Shown here in pieces: positions 32,719-39,465 of a stretch of 64,000 nt of DNA. This stretch comes from Crossiella cryophila. Its GTDB lineage: Bacteria; Actinomycetota; Actinomycetes; Mycobacteriales; Pseudonocardiaceae. Both the position numbers and the translations under genes were made by a program. The notes below the pieces were generated by a model, which saw nothing but the letters and a program-made list of their open reading frames with translations, had not been told where the DNA came from and did not search any database. Each line of letters begins with the position of its first letter. Position 1 is the stretch's first letter. Location of the stretch: positions 5,047,501 through 5,111,500 of the forward strand of contig NZ_JACHMH010000001.1 in the NCBI RefSeq assembly GCF_014204915.1, in the 5' to 3' direction.

Positions 32719-33332
32719 CTCCTCCCGGCACGCTGGAGGAAGGCCGCTACCAACCGGTCGGTGAAGTGCTCGTCGATCCGATCGCCGGTGACCAGCAGGC
32801 GGTAGTAGATCGGCCCCACCAGCTGGTCGACCTCCGCAGGCACGTCCAGGTCGGCGGGCAACTGTCCACGGTGGACAGCCCGCTCGATCACCAGCCGGTC
32901 GCGGTCGTGCTGCTCGTCCAGGAACCGTGCCCGCAGCACCGCGGCGAAGGCGGGGTCGTGCTGGGCCTGGCCGAGCAGGGCGCGCAGCACGGCGCCCGCG
33001 TCCGACCGGGTCAGGAAGTGGGTCAGGCTCGACAGGTAGTCCCGCAGGTCGGCGCCGACCTCGCCGTGATCGGGCACCGCCAGGTCCTCGGCCGCGTCCT
33101 GCAGGAAGGCGTCGAGCAGGATGTCGGTCTTCGTGCTCCACCAGCGGTAGATGGTCTGCTTCGCCACTCCGGCACTGCTCGCGATGGCCTCGATGGTGAC
33201 CCCGGCGAACCCCTTCTCCACCAGCAGGTCGTCGGCGGCCTCCAGCACCGCGCGCCGCGCGTGCTCGCTGCGGCCGTGCCGATTGCCGTGATGCCGCCGC
33301 GCCGCCGGGTCGGCCACGTCGTCCGATCTCAT
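32715..33332 (-). CDS. TetR-family transcriptional regulator
   Basis: 205 residues from ATG 33332, which has GAGGAGG five bases upstream. The HTH is residues 25-70 (RRAVLEAADDLLVEKGFAGV, IASSAGVAKQTIYRWWSTKT); the C-terminal part has TetR_C-type helices (ALLGQAQHDPAFAAVLRARF). It is divergent from the O-methyltransferase gene across a 72-bp gap holding a palindrome (33374-33393), so it probably represses itself and the methyltransferase. Confidence 0.88.
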   Translation of the reverse strand: MRSDDVADPAARRHHGNRHGRSEHARRAVLEAADDLLVEKGFAGVTIEAIASSAGVAKQTIYRWWSTKTDILLDAFLQDAAEDLAVPDHGEVGADLRDYLSSLTHFLTRSDAGAVLRALLGQAQHDPAFAAVLRARFLDEQHDRDRLVIERAVHRGQLPADLDVPAEVDQLVGPIYYRLLVTGDRIDEHFTDRLVAAFLQRAGRS

Positions 33333-33373
33333 CCGCACCTCCTCGCAAGAGGGTACGACCGTTCGACCTAGAC

Positions 33374-33393
33374 TAGACGCACCGTTGCGTCTA
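33374..33393. promoter_or_regulatory. Probable TetR operator between tetR and methyltransferase genes
   Basis: TAGACGCACCGTTGCGTCTA is a 20-bp dyad with perfect 8-bp arms. It abuts TACTCT (33392-33397), a likely -10 eight bases before the methyltransferase ATG at 33405, so repressor binding would block that promoter. Confidence 0.7.
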
Positions 33394-33404
33394 CTCTAGG
33401 TCCC

Positions 33405-34055
33405 ATGACAACCGCCAACACCCTCGAAGACCCCAGGGTCACCGCCGAGCTGACCCGCCTGTTCGCCTCGGCCGACCAGGACGAGACCCGCCTGCCGCCG
33501 TCCTGGCGCACCGACTTCGCCGCGATGGCGCCGCAGGAGCAGGCCGATGCCGCGGCGGAGATCGTCATGCCCATCTCGGCCCAGGGCGGCCGACTGCTCT
33601 ACAACCTGATCCGCGCCATCCGGCCCGCCACCGTGGTCGAGTTCGGCACCTCGTTCGGGATCTCCACGCTGTACCTGGCCGCCGCGGTGCGCGACAACGG
33701 TTCCGGCCACGTCGTCACCACCGAACTCAGCGCGGCCAAGGCCGAGGCCGCCAGCCGCACCTTCGCCGAGACCGGCCTGGACGACCTGATCACGGTCCGG
33801 CTCGGCGACGCCCGCGAGACCCTCGCCGGGGACACCCCCGCCGACTTCGTCCTGCTCGACGGCTGGAAGAACCTCTGCCTGCCCGTGCTCCAGCTCCTGG
33901 AACCACGCCTGGCCCCAGGCACCCTGGTGGTCGCCGACGACGTCAACCTGGAAAGCCTGCAGCCCTACCTCGACTACGTCCGCGACCCGGAGAACGGCTA
34001 CCAGAGCGTGACCTTCCCGGTCGAGGACGGCCTGGAGATCAGCTGCCGGTTGTGA
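33405..34055 (+). CDS. Class I SAM-dependent O-methyltransferase
   Basis: 216 residues of the catechol-type methyltransferase fold. The SAM motif I is VVEFGTSFGISTLYLAAA near 77-94, motif II is TTELS at about 105, and DFVLLDGWK near 146-154 carries the acidic metal/SAM position seen in COMT-like enzymes. Substrate unknown. Apparently leaderless expression from the promoter overlapping the palindrome at 33374-33393. Confidence 0.87.
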   Translation: MTTANTLEDPRVTAELTRLFASADQDETRLPPSWRTDFAAMAPQEQADAAAEIVMPISAQGGRLLYNLIRAIRPATVVEFGTSFGISTLYLAAAVRDNGSGHVVTTELSAAKAEAASRTFAETGLDDLITVRLGDARETLAGDTPADFVLLDGWKNLCLPVLQLLEPRLAPGTLVVADDVNLESLQPYLDYVRDPENGYQSVTFPVEDGLEISCRL

Positions 34056-34074
34056 TCGCGGCGGTCGGGGCGGC

Positions 34075-34683
34075 TCAGCGTGCTGGTGCGAGCAACGCCT
34101 CGATGACCCGGCGGGCCTTGCGCACCGCGTCATCCTCGCCGAGTCGTAGCGCGATGTTCGTGGCGGTGAGCACCGCATCGATCTGAAAAGCCACGAGATC
34201 GGCGTCGAGGCCGGCGATGTGTTCCGCGTCAGCGGCATGTCGCGCCTCGGCGGCGATCAGGCCGCGCCAGGCCCGTTGCTGGTTGGCCAGTGCGTCGCGG
34301 ACCGGACCCGGGCGGCTGTCGAAGACGGGCAGGTTCGCCGCCCAGAAGCAGCCGCCGGGAAAAAGCGGTCCCTCGGCGTAGGCGATCCACTGGTCGACCA
34401 GGACGCGTAGCCGTGCGGCGCCTTTGGTCTGGGACAGGGCGGGGCGGATCACGGCATCCCCGAACGCTTCGTGTGCGGCTTCGGCCGCGGCGACCTGAAG
34501 GTTCTCCTTCGTGCCGAACAGGGTCTGCACACCGCTCTTGCTGAGCCCGAGATCGATCGCGAGCCTGCCGAAGCTGAGCCCGTCGAGCCCGTCCAGCGAT
34601 GCCACATCGACGGCGTGCCGGACGATCGCCCGCCGGGACTGCGCGCCGCGCAGCAGGCGCCGGTCACCCGCGATCTCGCTCAT
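34075..34683 (-). CDS. TetR-family transcriptional regulator
   Basis: 202 residues. HTH at about 15-62 (SRRAIVRHAVDVASLDGLDG, SFGRLAIDLGLSKSGVQTLF) and a C-terminal ligand domain with the pattern PLFPGGCFWAANLPVFDSRPG found in one large actinobacterial TetR group. Divergent from the SnoaL-like gene, with an 11+11 bp perfect dyad between them. It is convergent with the methyltransferase gene. Confidence 0.88.
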   Translation of the reverse strand: MSEIAGDRRLLRGAQSRRAIVRHAVDVASLDGLDGLSFGRLAIDLGLSKSGVQTLFGTKENLQVAAAEAAHEAFGDAVIRPALSQTKGAARLRVLVDQWIAYAEGPLFPGGCFWAANLPVFDSRPGPVRDALANQQRAWRGLIAAEARHAADAEHIAGLDADLVAFQIDAVLTATNIALRLGEDDAVRKARRVIEALLAPAR

Positions 34684-34705
34684 CGACTGGATCCTGCCAC
34701 AACTC

Positions 34706-34738
34706 TTGCGGTAAACGTACGATCGACCGTACGTTTAC
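34706..34738. promoter_or_regulatory. Promoter and TetR operator of the SnoaL-like gene
   Basis: GTAAACGTACG (34711-34721), 6 bp, CGTACGTTTAC (34728-34738): perfect 11-bp arms. The plus-strand promoter TTGCGG (34706-34711), 18 bp, TACGTT (34730-34735) overlaps it and is followed by ATG at 34742, six bases later, so the transcript should be leaderless and repressible by the divergent TetR. Confidence 0.8.
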
Positions 34739-34741
34739 TTT

Positions 34742-35191
34742 ATGAACGATCACCGGATGTTCGAGTTGGCACAGGAGCTGGCGGTCGCCAAGAGCCGCCA
34801 GGATGTGCCCGCGGCCCTGCGGCTGCTGCACCGGGACATGCTGCTGGAGGCGCCGGCCTTCGGGACCAGGGCACGCGGGCCGGCGGCCAACGAGCAGGCG
34901 CTGACCCGCTTCTTCGCGTCTTTTCCCGACTATGAGGTCGAGTTGCACGGCCACGCCGCCAACGACGACACGCTGGTCTGCTGGGGTACGGTGCGGATGA
35001 CCATGACCGGCGATCGGTTCGGCGTGACGCCCAACGGCCGACGCGCCGAGTTGCCGGCGTTCCTCCAGTTCACCTTCGCCGACGACCTGATCGCCGGCGA
35101 GCGGTTCTTCATCGACCTGTCGGCACTGTGCGCCCAGTCCGGCGTGTCCACGGACGCGGTCCGGCACACCCTGTTCGGAGACAACACATGA
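34742..35191 (+). CDS. SnoaL/NTF2-fold protein (ester-cyclase-like)
   Basis: 149 residues with the alpha+beta cone fold pattern of SnoaL-like proteins: LAQELAVAKSRQDVPAALRL helix, LHRDMLLEAPAFG, FFASFPDYEVELHGHAANDD and LVCWGTVRMTMTG strands. Such proteins cyclise polyketides, isomerise steroids or have unknown roles. The next gene starts inside its stop (ATGA), so the two are translationally coupled and jointly under the TetR operator. Confidence 0.82.
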   Translation: MNDHRMFELAQELAVAKSRQDVPAALRLLHRDMLLEAPAFGTRARGPAANEQALTRFFASFPDYEVELHGHAANDDTLVCWGTVRMTMTGDRFGVTPNGRRAELPAFLQFTFADDLIAGERFFIDLSALCAQSGVSTDAVRHTLFGDNT

Positions 35192-35682
35192 CGCACGACC
35201 CCCGGGTGAAGACCATCGGCGAGATCACCACCTGCCACCTGTTCGACATCGTCATCGACCTGAACCCGCGGCTGGAGATCGGCACGGGCCCCTTCGGCAG
35301 GCGCACCGTCTTCGGTTCCGCAGGCGGCACCTTCCGCGGGCCGCGGCTGCGCGGCGAGGTGCTTCCCGGTGGCGGTGACTGGGCGTTGTTCGGCCCGGAC
35401 GGGACGATGAACCTGGATGTCCGGCTGACCCTGCGCACCCACGACGACGCCCTGGTGCACATGACCTACGGCGGCCGCTGGGTCACCCCGCCCGAATTGC
35501 GGCCTGACCTGGCCGATCCCGCCACCAGGCACCACATCGACCCCAGCCGGTACTACTTCCGGACGAACCCGCTCTTCGAGACCGGAGCAGGGCACTACGC
35601 ATGGCTCAACGACATCGTCTGCGTGGGCTCGGGATACCTGGTCGACGGCGGGATCGCCTACCGGGTCGACCAGATCACCTGA
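35188..35682 (+). CDS. DUF3237 family protein
   Basis: 164 residues from ATG 35188, overlapping the SnoaL-like stop by 4 nt. It shows the DUF3237 pattern: FDIVIDLNPRLEIGTGPFG, GTFRGPRLRGEVLPGGGDW, DGTMNLDVRLTLRTHDDALVH, and the C-terminal YYFRTNPLFETGAGHYAWLN. Solved members are beta-barrels; no activity is established. Likely acts with its coupled partner on the inducer or substrate sensed by the TetR. Confidence 0.85.
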   Translation: MTHDPRVKTIGEITTCHLFDIVIDLNPRLEIGTGPFGRRTVFGSAGGTFRGPRLRGEVLPGGGDWALFGPDGTMNLDVRLTLRTHDDALVHMTYGGRWVTPPELRPDLADPATRHHIDPSRYYFRTNPLFETGAGHYAWLNDIVCVGSGYLVDGGIAYRVDQIT

Positions 35683-35711
35683 AGCCGTGATCGCCCGAGC
35701 CGACCTCCGCC

Positions 35712-36752
35712 TCAGCCCAGGCGGCGCATGGCGACCAGGTCGCCCCACATCACACCGGAGACCTTCACCGTGTCCCCGCCCTGCGGCGCGTGCACCATTT
35801 TCCCGTCGCCCACGTAGATCCCGATGTGACCGACCGGTTGGTAGAAGGCCACGAAATCACCCGGCCGCAACTGGTCCCTGGTCACCGCGGCGCCGACCCT
35901 GGCCTGGTCCCGGCTGGAGCGGGGCAGGGTGACGCCGAGCTGGCGGTAGGACCAGTACAGCAGGCCGGAGCAGTCGAAGGTGTCCGGTCCGGAGGCGCCC
36001 CAGACATAGGGTTTTCCCTGACGGCCCAACGCTTTCTGCATGGCCTGCTGGGCCAGGCCCTGCGGGATGTCGTTGACCGTGTAGTTGGTCTGGCCGCCGC
36101 CGGTGAGGGCGCCGCGGTCCCGGGCGGAGAGCCGGTCCAGCTGGGCCTTGGCGCTGGCCACCCGGCGATCCATCTCGGCCTTGCGCTGATCCAGCTCGCC
36201 GAGCAGCCGGCTCGCCTGCGCTTCGGCCTCGCCCGCGCGGCGACCGGCCTCCTCGGTCCGGCGCTGGGCGGTCTCGGCGAGCTGTAAGGCCCGGCGGTAG
36301 CCCTCCAGGGTGTCCTTGCGTTCGCTGGAAACGATGTCCAGCAACAACATCCGGTCCAGGAAATCCTGGGGGGAACCGCTGGTCAGCAGGGCGGCGACCG
36401 GGTTGAGGCCGACGTTGTCGAAGGAGGCGGCGGCCAGCTTGTCCACCTCGACCCGGTAGGAGCCGATGCTGTCCCTGGCCGCGCCCGCTTCCCGGTTCGC
36501 CTGGTCGAGCTGGGTCTTGGCGGTGTCCTGGTCCTTGCGCCGCCGGTCCAGGTCATCGCGGGTGTTGTGCCACTCCTCGGTGAGTTTCACCGCCTCCTTG
36601 TTCAGCTCGGTGAGCTTGGTCAGCGCCTCGGAGGCGTTGGCGGGCGGCGGTGGATCGGCCGCCGCCGCACCCGGCACGGCCACCGAGGTGGCGCCGAGCG
36701 CGGCGATCAGCAGAGTCATCCGAACGGGTCGACGGTTGGGTTTGACAGCCAC
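35712..36752 (-). CDS. Secreted NlpC/P60 peptidoglycan endopeptidase (RipA-like)
   Basis: 346 residues. A signal peptide (MTLLIAALGATSVAVPGAAA, residues about 12-31) is followed by a long coiled-coil region, about 40-215, rich in Glu/Lys/Arg, and a C-terminal NlpC/P60 domain from about 230. Catalytic Cys261 is in DCSGLLYW and His309 in GHIGIYVG. RipA-type enzymes cut D-Glu-mDAP bonds during septation; the coiled coil is thought to restrain activity. The frame starts at GTG 36752. Divergent from the BlaI/M56 pair, with a dyad between. Confidence 0.9.
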   Translation of the reverse strand: MAVKPNRRPVRMTLLIAALGATSVAVPGAAAADPPPPANASEALTKLTELNKEAVKLTEEWHNTRDDLDRRRKDQDTAKTQLDQANREAGAARDSIGSYRVEVDKLAAASFDNVGLNPVAALLTSGSPQDFLDRMLLLDIVSSERKDTLEGYRRALQLAETAQRRTEEAGRRAGEAEAQASRLLGELDQRKAEMDRRVASAKAQLDRLSARDRGALTGGGQTNYTVNDIPQGLAQQAMQKALGRQGKPYVWGASGPDTFDCSGLLYWSYRQLGVTLPRSSRDQARVGAAVTRDQLRPGDFVAFYQPVGHIGIYVGDGKMVHAPQGGDTVKVSGVMWGDLVAMRRLG

Positions 36753-36760
36753 GCCGCCAC

Positions 36761-36781
36761 ACTACTATCGAGCGTAGGAGT
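36761..36781. promoter_or_regulatory. Probable BlaI-type operator
   Basis: ACTACTA (36761-36767), 7 bp, TAGGAGT (36775-36781): a dyad with one mismatch between the arms. It sits 9 bp upstream of the NlpC/P60 gene and 36 bp upstream of the BlaI-like gene, so one operator could serve both directions. Confidence 0.55.
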
Positions 36782-36817
36782 TCGAGCCAGGCGGTCCGGA
36801 CATGCCAGAATGCGCAG

Positions 36818-37180
36818 GTGCACGGGCTTGGTGAACTGGAATCGGCGATCATGGACGTGGTGTGGGCCGCCGAGGGCGCGGTCGCCGTCCGTGACGTGCT
36901 GGAGTCGCTGCGGCCCGATCGGGCACTGGCTTACACCACGGTGCAGACCGTGCTGGACAAGCTGTGCCGCAAGGGCTGGCTCACCAGGGAGAAGCACGGC
37001 CGCGCGTTCCGGTACCTGGCCACCGCCACCCGCGCCCAGCGCACCGCCCGCCTGCTGCGCGAGGTGCTCGACGAGTCCCCGGACTCCGCCGCCGTGCTGC
37101 TGCACTTCGCCCAGTCGGTCTCGGCCGAGGAGTCCGCCGCCCTGCGTGACGTGCTGGGCGAGGACGGGCGGCGCCGGTGA
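36818..37180 (+). CDS. BlaI/MecI-family repressor
   Basis: 120 residues from GTG 36818. The winged helix is shown by LGELESAIMDVVWAAEGAVA, ALAYTTVQTVLDKLCRKGWL and TREKHGRAFRYLA, the standard BlaI/CopY pattern. The C-terminal helices would dimerise. It is followed by an M56 metallopeptidase with GTGA overlap, the classical repressor-sensor pair that responds to cell-wall stress or beta-lactams. Confidence 0.9.
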   Translation: MHGLGELESAIMDVVWAAEGAVAVRDVLESLRPDRALAYTTVQTVLDKLCRKGWLTREKHGRAFRYLATATRAQRTARLLREVLDESPDSAAVLLHFAQSVSAEESAALRDVLGEDGRRR

Positions 37181-38097
37181 CCGCGGGCCTGCTGCTGATC
37201 ACCACCGCCCTGGCCCTGGCCTGGTACGCCACCCCGGCCCTCCGCCTGGCCCGCCGCACCCTGCCCCCAGCCCTGACCCTGACCGCCTGGGTGCTCACCA
37301 CCATCGGCGCGCTGCTCGCCCTGCCCACCGGAATCGCCCTGCTGCTGTTCCCCGAGGTCACCACCGCGGCCTGGTCGGCGACCGTCCACCGCTGCTGGAC
37401 AGCCCTGCGCGAAGCGGGCCTGTTCGCCCCCGAAACCGCCCTGCACACCACCGCCGTGCTCCTGGTGACCCTGCTGCTCACCCGCCTGCTACTGACCGTG
37501 ATCCCACACGCCCGCCGAGTCCGCCACAGCACCGGCACCCACCGCGACGCCCTGGCCCTGCTCGCCACCCCGATCCCCGGCCACCCCACCGTGGTCACCC
37601 TCCCGCACGACCAACCCCTGGCCTACAGCCTCGCCGGCACCACCGGCCCCACCGTCGTCAGCACCGCCCTGCTCGACCAGGCACCCGAGGCGGAGCTGGC
37701 CGCCGTACTCACCCACGAACAAGCCCACCGGACTCGTCGGCATCATCTGGTGGTGGCGGGGTTTGCCGCGCTGCGTAAGGCTTTTCCGTTCGTCCCGCTG
37801 TTCCGGGCGGCCCCGGGCGAGGTGGCGTTGCTGACCGAGCTGGACGCGGATGCCGTCGCCGCTCGCGCGCATGGGGTGCCCGCGGTGCTGGCGGCGTTGC
37901 GTGCCTTCCCGCATCATCCGGCGGCGCCGGGGGAGCAGCTCGCGACGCGGATCGCGCAGCTGTCCCGACCGGGCGGTAGGTGCTGGCGTTGGGTGGCGCC
38001 GGTGTTGGTGCTGGGGTGCGTGGTGGTCGGCGTGGGGTGGGTGGGGAACGCGGTGAGCGAACTGTGCGTGCTGTCGCTGGTGCTTGGCGCGCACTGA
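37177..38097 (+). CDS. M56 (BlaR1-like) membrane metallopeptidase
   Basis: 306 residues from GTG 37177 (4-nt overlap with the BlaI gene). Transmembrane helices lie at about 4-20, 33-60, 88-108 and near the C-terminus (WVAPVLVLGCVVVGVGWVG). The zinc motif HEQAH lies in AAVLTHEQAHRTRRHH near 181-190, with ELDADAVAARAHG as the distal acidic ligand region. Unlike BlaR1 there is no penicillin-binding sensor domain, so the signal is unknown. It probably triggers loss of the BlaI-like repressor. Confidence 0.87.
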   Translation: MTAGLLLITTALALAWYATPALRLARRTLPPALTLTAWVLTTIGALLALPTGIALLLFPEVTTAAWSATVHRCWTALREAGLFAPETALHTTAVLLVTLLLTRLLLTVIPHARRVRHSTGTHRDALALLATPIPGHPTVVTLPHDQPLAYSLAGTTGPTVVSTALLDQAPEAELAAVLTHEQAHRTRRHHLVVAGFAALRKAFPFVPLFRAAPGEVALLTELDADAVAARAHGVPAVLAALRAFPHHPAAPGEQLATRIAQLSRPGGRCWRWVAPVLVLGCVVVGVGWVGNAVSELCVLSLVLGAH

Positions 38098-38569
38098 GCG
38101 GGCTGGTCCGGTGGTAGATCGCCTCAGCCCGCGATGGTCTCAATCGACGGCGCCGGAAGCTGGAAGTCCTCGGAATCGTTCTGGGGAAACAACATCTTGC
38201 CACCCAGCTTCGAAACGCTGTCCGCGGATCTACGGCCTGCCGGATCTGCCTTGCCGAGAGCAGGATTCGCTGGACATCTTCCCCAGTTACCGGCGGCGCG
38301 GAACCGCGTCTCGGTGAGGTGCTCCTGTCGATCGCGTTGCAGCGCAGGCAACTCAGCTCCAGCACCGAGCAGGTGGGGAACATCTGGGCTCGCGGATACG
38401 AGCACGACGAGCACCTGATTGGCCCGCGGTTGGTCGGCCCGCCCGCCGACCGTTGGACGCCAACAGCGACCAGCCCACCTCGGGTGTTCGCCGTGGCGGT
38501 GACGATGGTGGCCGGCTCGGCGGATTCGTGACCACATGACCGTGACCGGCCTGGCCGCACTGAGCCCGC
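38098..38569. other. 472-bp region without a convincing intact gene, possibly a gene remnant
   Basis: Several frames are open on both strands, none with a good start. One plus-strand frame, read without interruption from about 38200 to 38531, has high third-position GC near its end and contains EQVGNIWARGYEHDEHL; one minus-strand frame ends SKLGGKMLFPQNDSEDF before a TGA near 38124. Either could be the tail of a decayed gene. I cannot decide which strand was coding. Confidence 0.4.
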
Positions 38570-39376
38570 TCAGGCCACGCGGTGGACCTCGCCCAAGAAC
38601 TCCCGCACCGCCGCCCCCACCGCCCCCGCCAGATCCTCCGCACTACGCAAATCCTCCGACAACCCCACCCCCGCCAACCGACCGTTCGGTAGAACCCCCA
38701 CCAACTCCCGCGCCACCGCAGCCGGATGCCGGTAGTCAGCCCCCGGGAAAACCAGCGTCGGCGCCACCACCCCCGCCAGCTCACCCACCCCACCGAACGC
38801 CCGATCCGCCCCAATAGCCGCGGCCGCCGCCACACTCGCCGCATCCGCCCGCGGTATCGCCTCCCGCACCAGCGCCCCGATCAACGGCGCCAGCTGCGGC
38901 AGGATCGGCGCCCACCCCGCCTCGAGCCCGGAAGTCCGCACCCGCTCGGCGAAAGCGGCCAGGAACTCCGCCTCGGCGGCCTTGGCCGAGTCGTCCTCGA
39001 TGTCCTCGACGCTGATCAGCACGGTGGCCGCGACCCGGTCCGGATGCCGCAACGCCGTGCGCAGGCTGATGGTCGCGCCCAGTCCGGTGCCACCCAGTGC
39101 GGCCCGTTCGGCGCCCAGGTGATCCAGCAGGGCCAGGACGTCCTGGGTGTAGTGGGTCCAGGTGTGTTGGGTGGGGTCGGGGCAAAGCGAGCGGCCGTAG
39201 CCGCGGATGTCGGGTAGGGCGACGGTGTGCTGGTCGGACAGGTGGTGGGCCAGGGGGAGCAGGCTGTGGTGGTCGGGGCCGCCGCCGTGTAGGAGGACCA
39301 CCAGGGGGCCCGTGCCCAGGGTGGTGACGGAGAGGGGGCGGGCGTCCGTGGCTGGGTAGGTGGACTCGATCAGCAC
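38570..39376 (-). CDS. Alpha/beta-hydrolase-fold protein lacking the catalytic triad
   Basis: 268 residues. The fold is clear (GPLVVLLHGGGPDHHSLLPL, VALPDIRGYGRS), but the nucleophile elbow reads GTGLG, with Gly where Ser is required, the Asp loop reads FPGADYRHP, and no His appears in the final GVGLSEDLRSAED block. It is therefore probably not a hydrolase and may bind ligand or be decaying. The start is GTG 39376. It is divergent from the protease-nSTAND gene with a 89-bp gap. Confidence 0.78.
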   Translation of the reverse strand: MLIESTYPATDARPLSVTTLGTGPLVVLLHGGGPDHHSLLPLAHHLSDQHTVALPDIRGYGRSLCPDPTQHTWTHYTQDVLALLDHLGAERAALGGTGLGATISLRTALRHPDRVAATVLISVEDIEDDSAKAAEAEFLAAFAERVRTSGLEAGWAPILPQLAPLIGALVREAIPRADAASVAAAAAIGADRAFGGVGELAGVVAPTLVFPGADYRHPAAVARELVGVLPNGRLAGVGLSEDLRSAEDLAGAVGAAVREFLGEVHRVA

Positions 39377-39465
39377 GGGGGCAGGTTAGCGGTGCCCGAA
39401 GGGGCAACCTGGGGTAACGGAGTGGGTGCGTAGCGCGACATTGGGGGGAGTCCGAGGCGGGGAGG

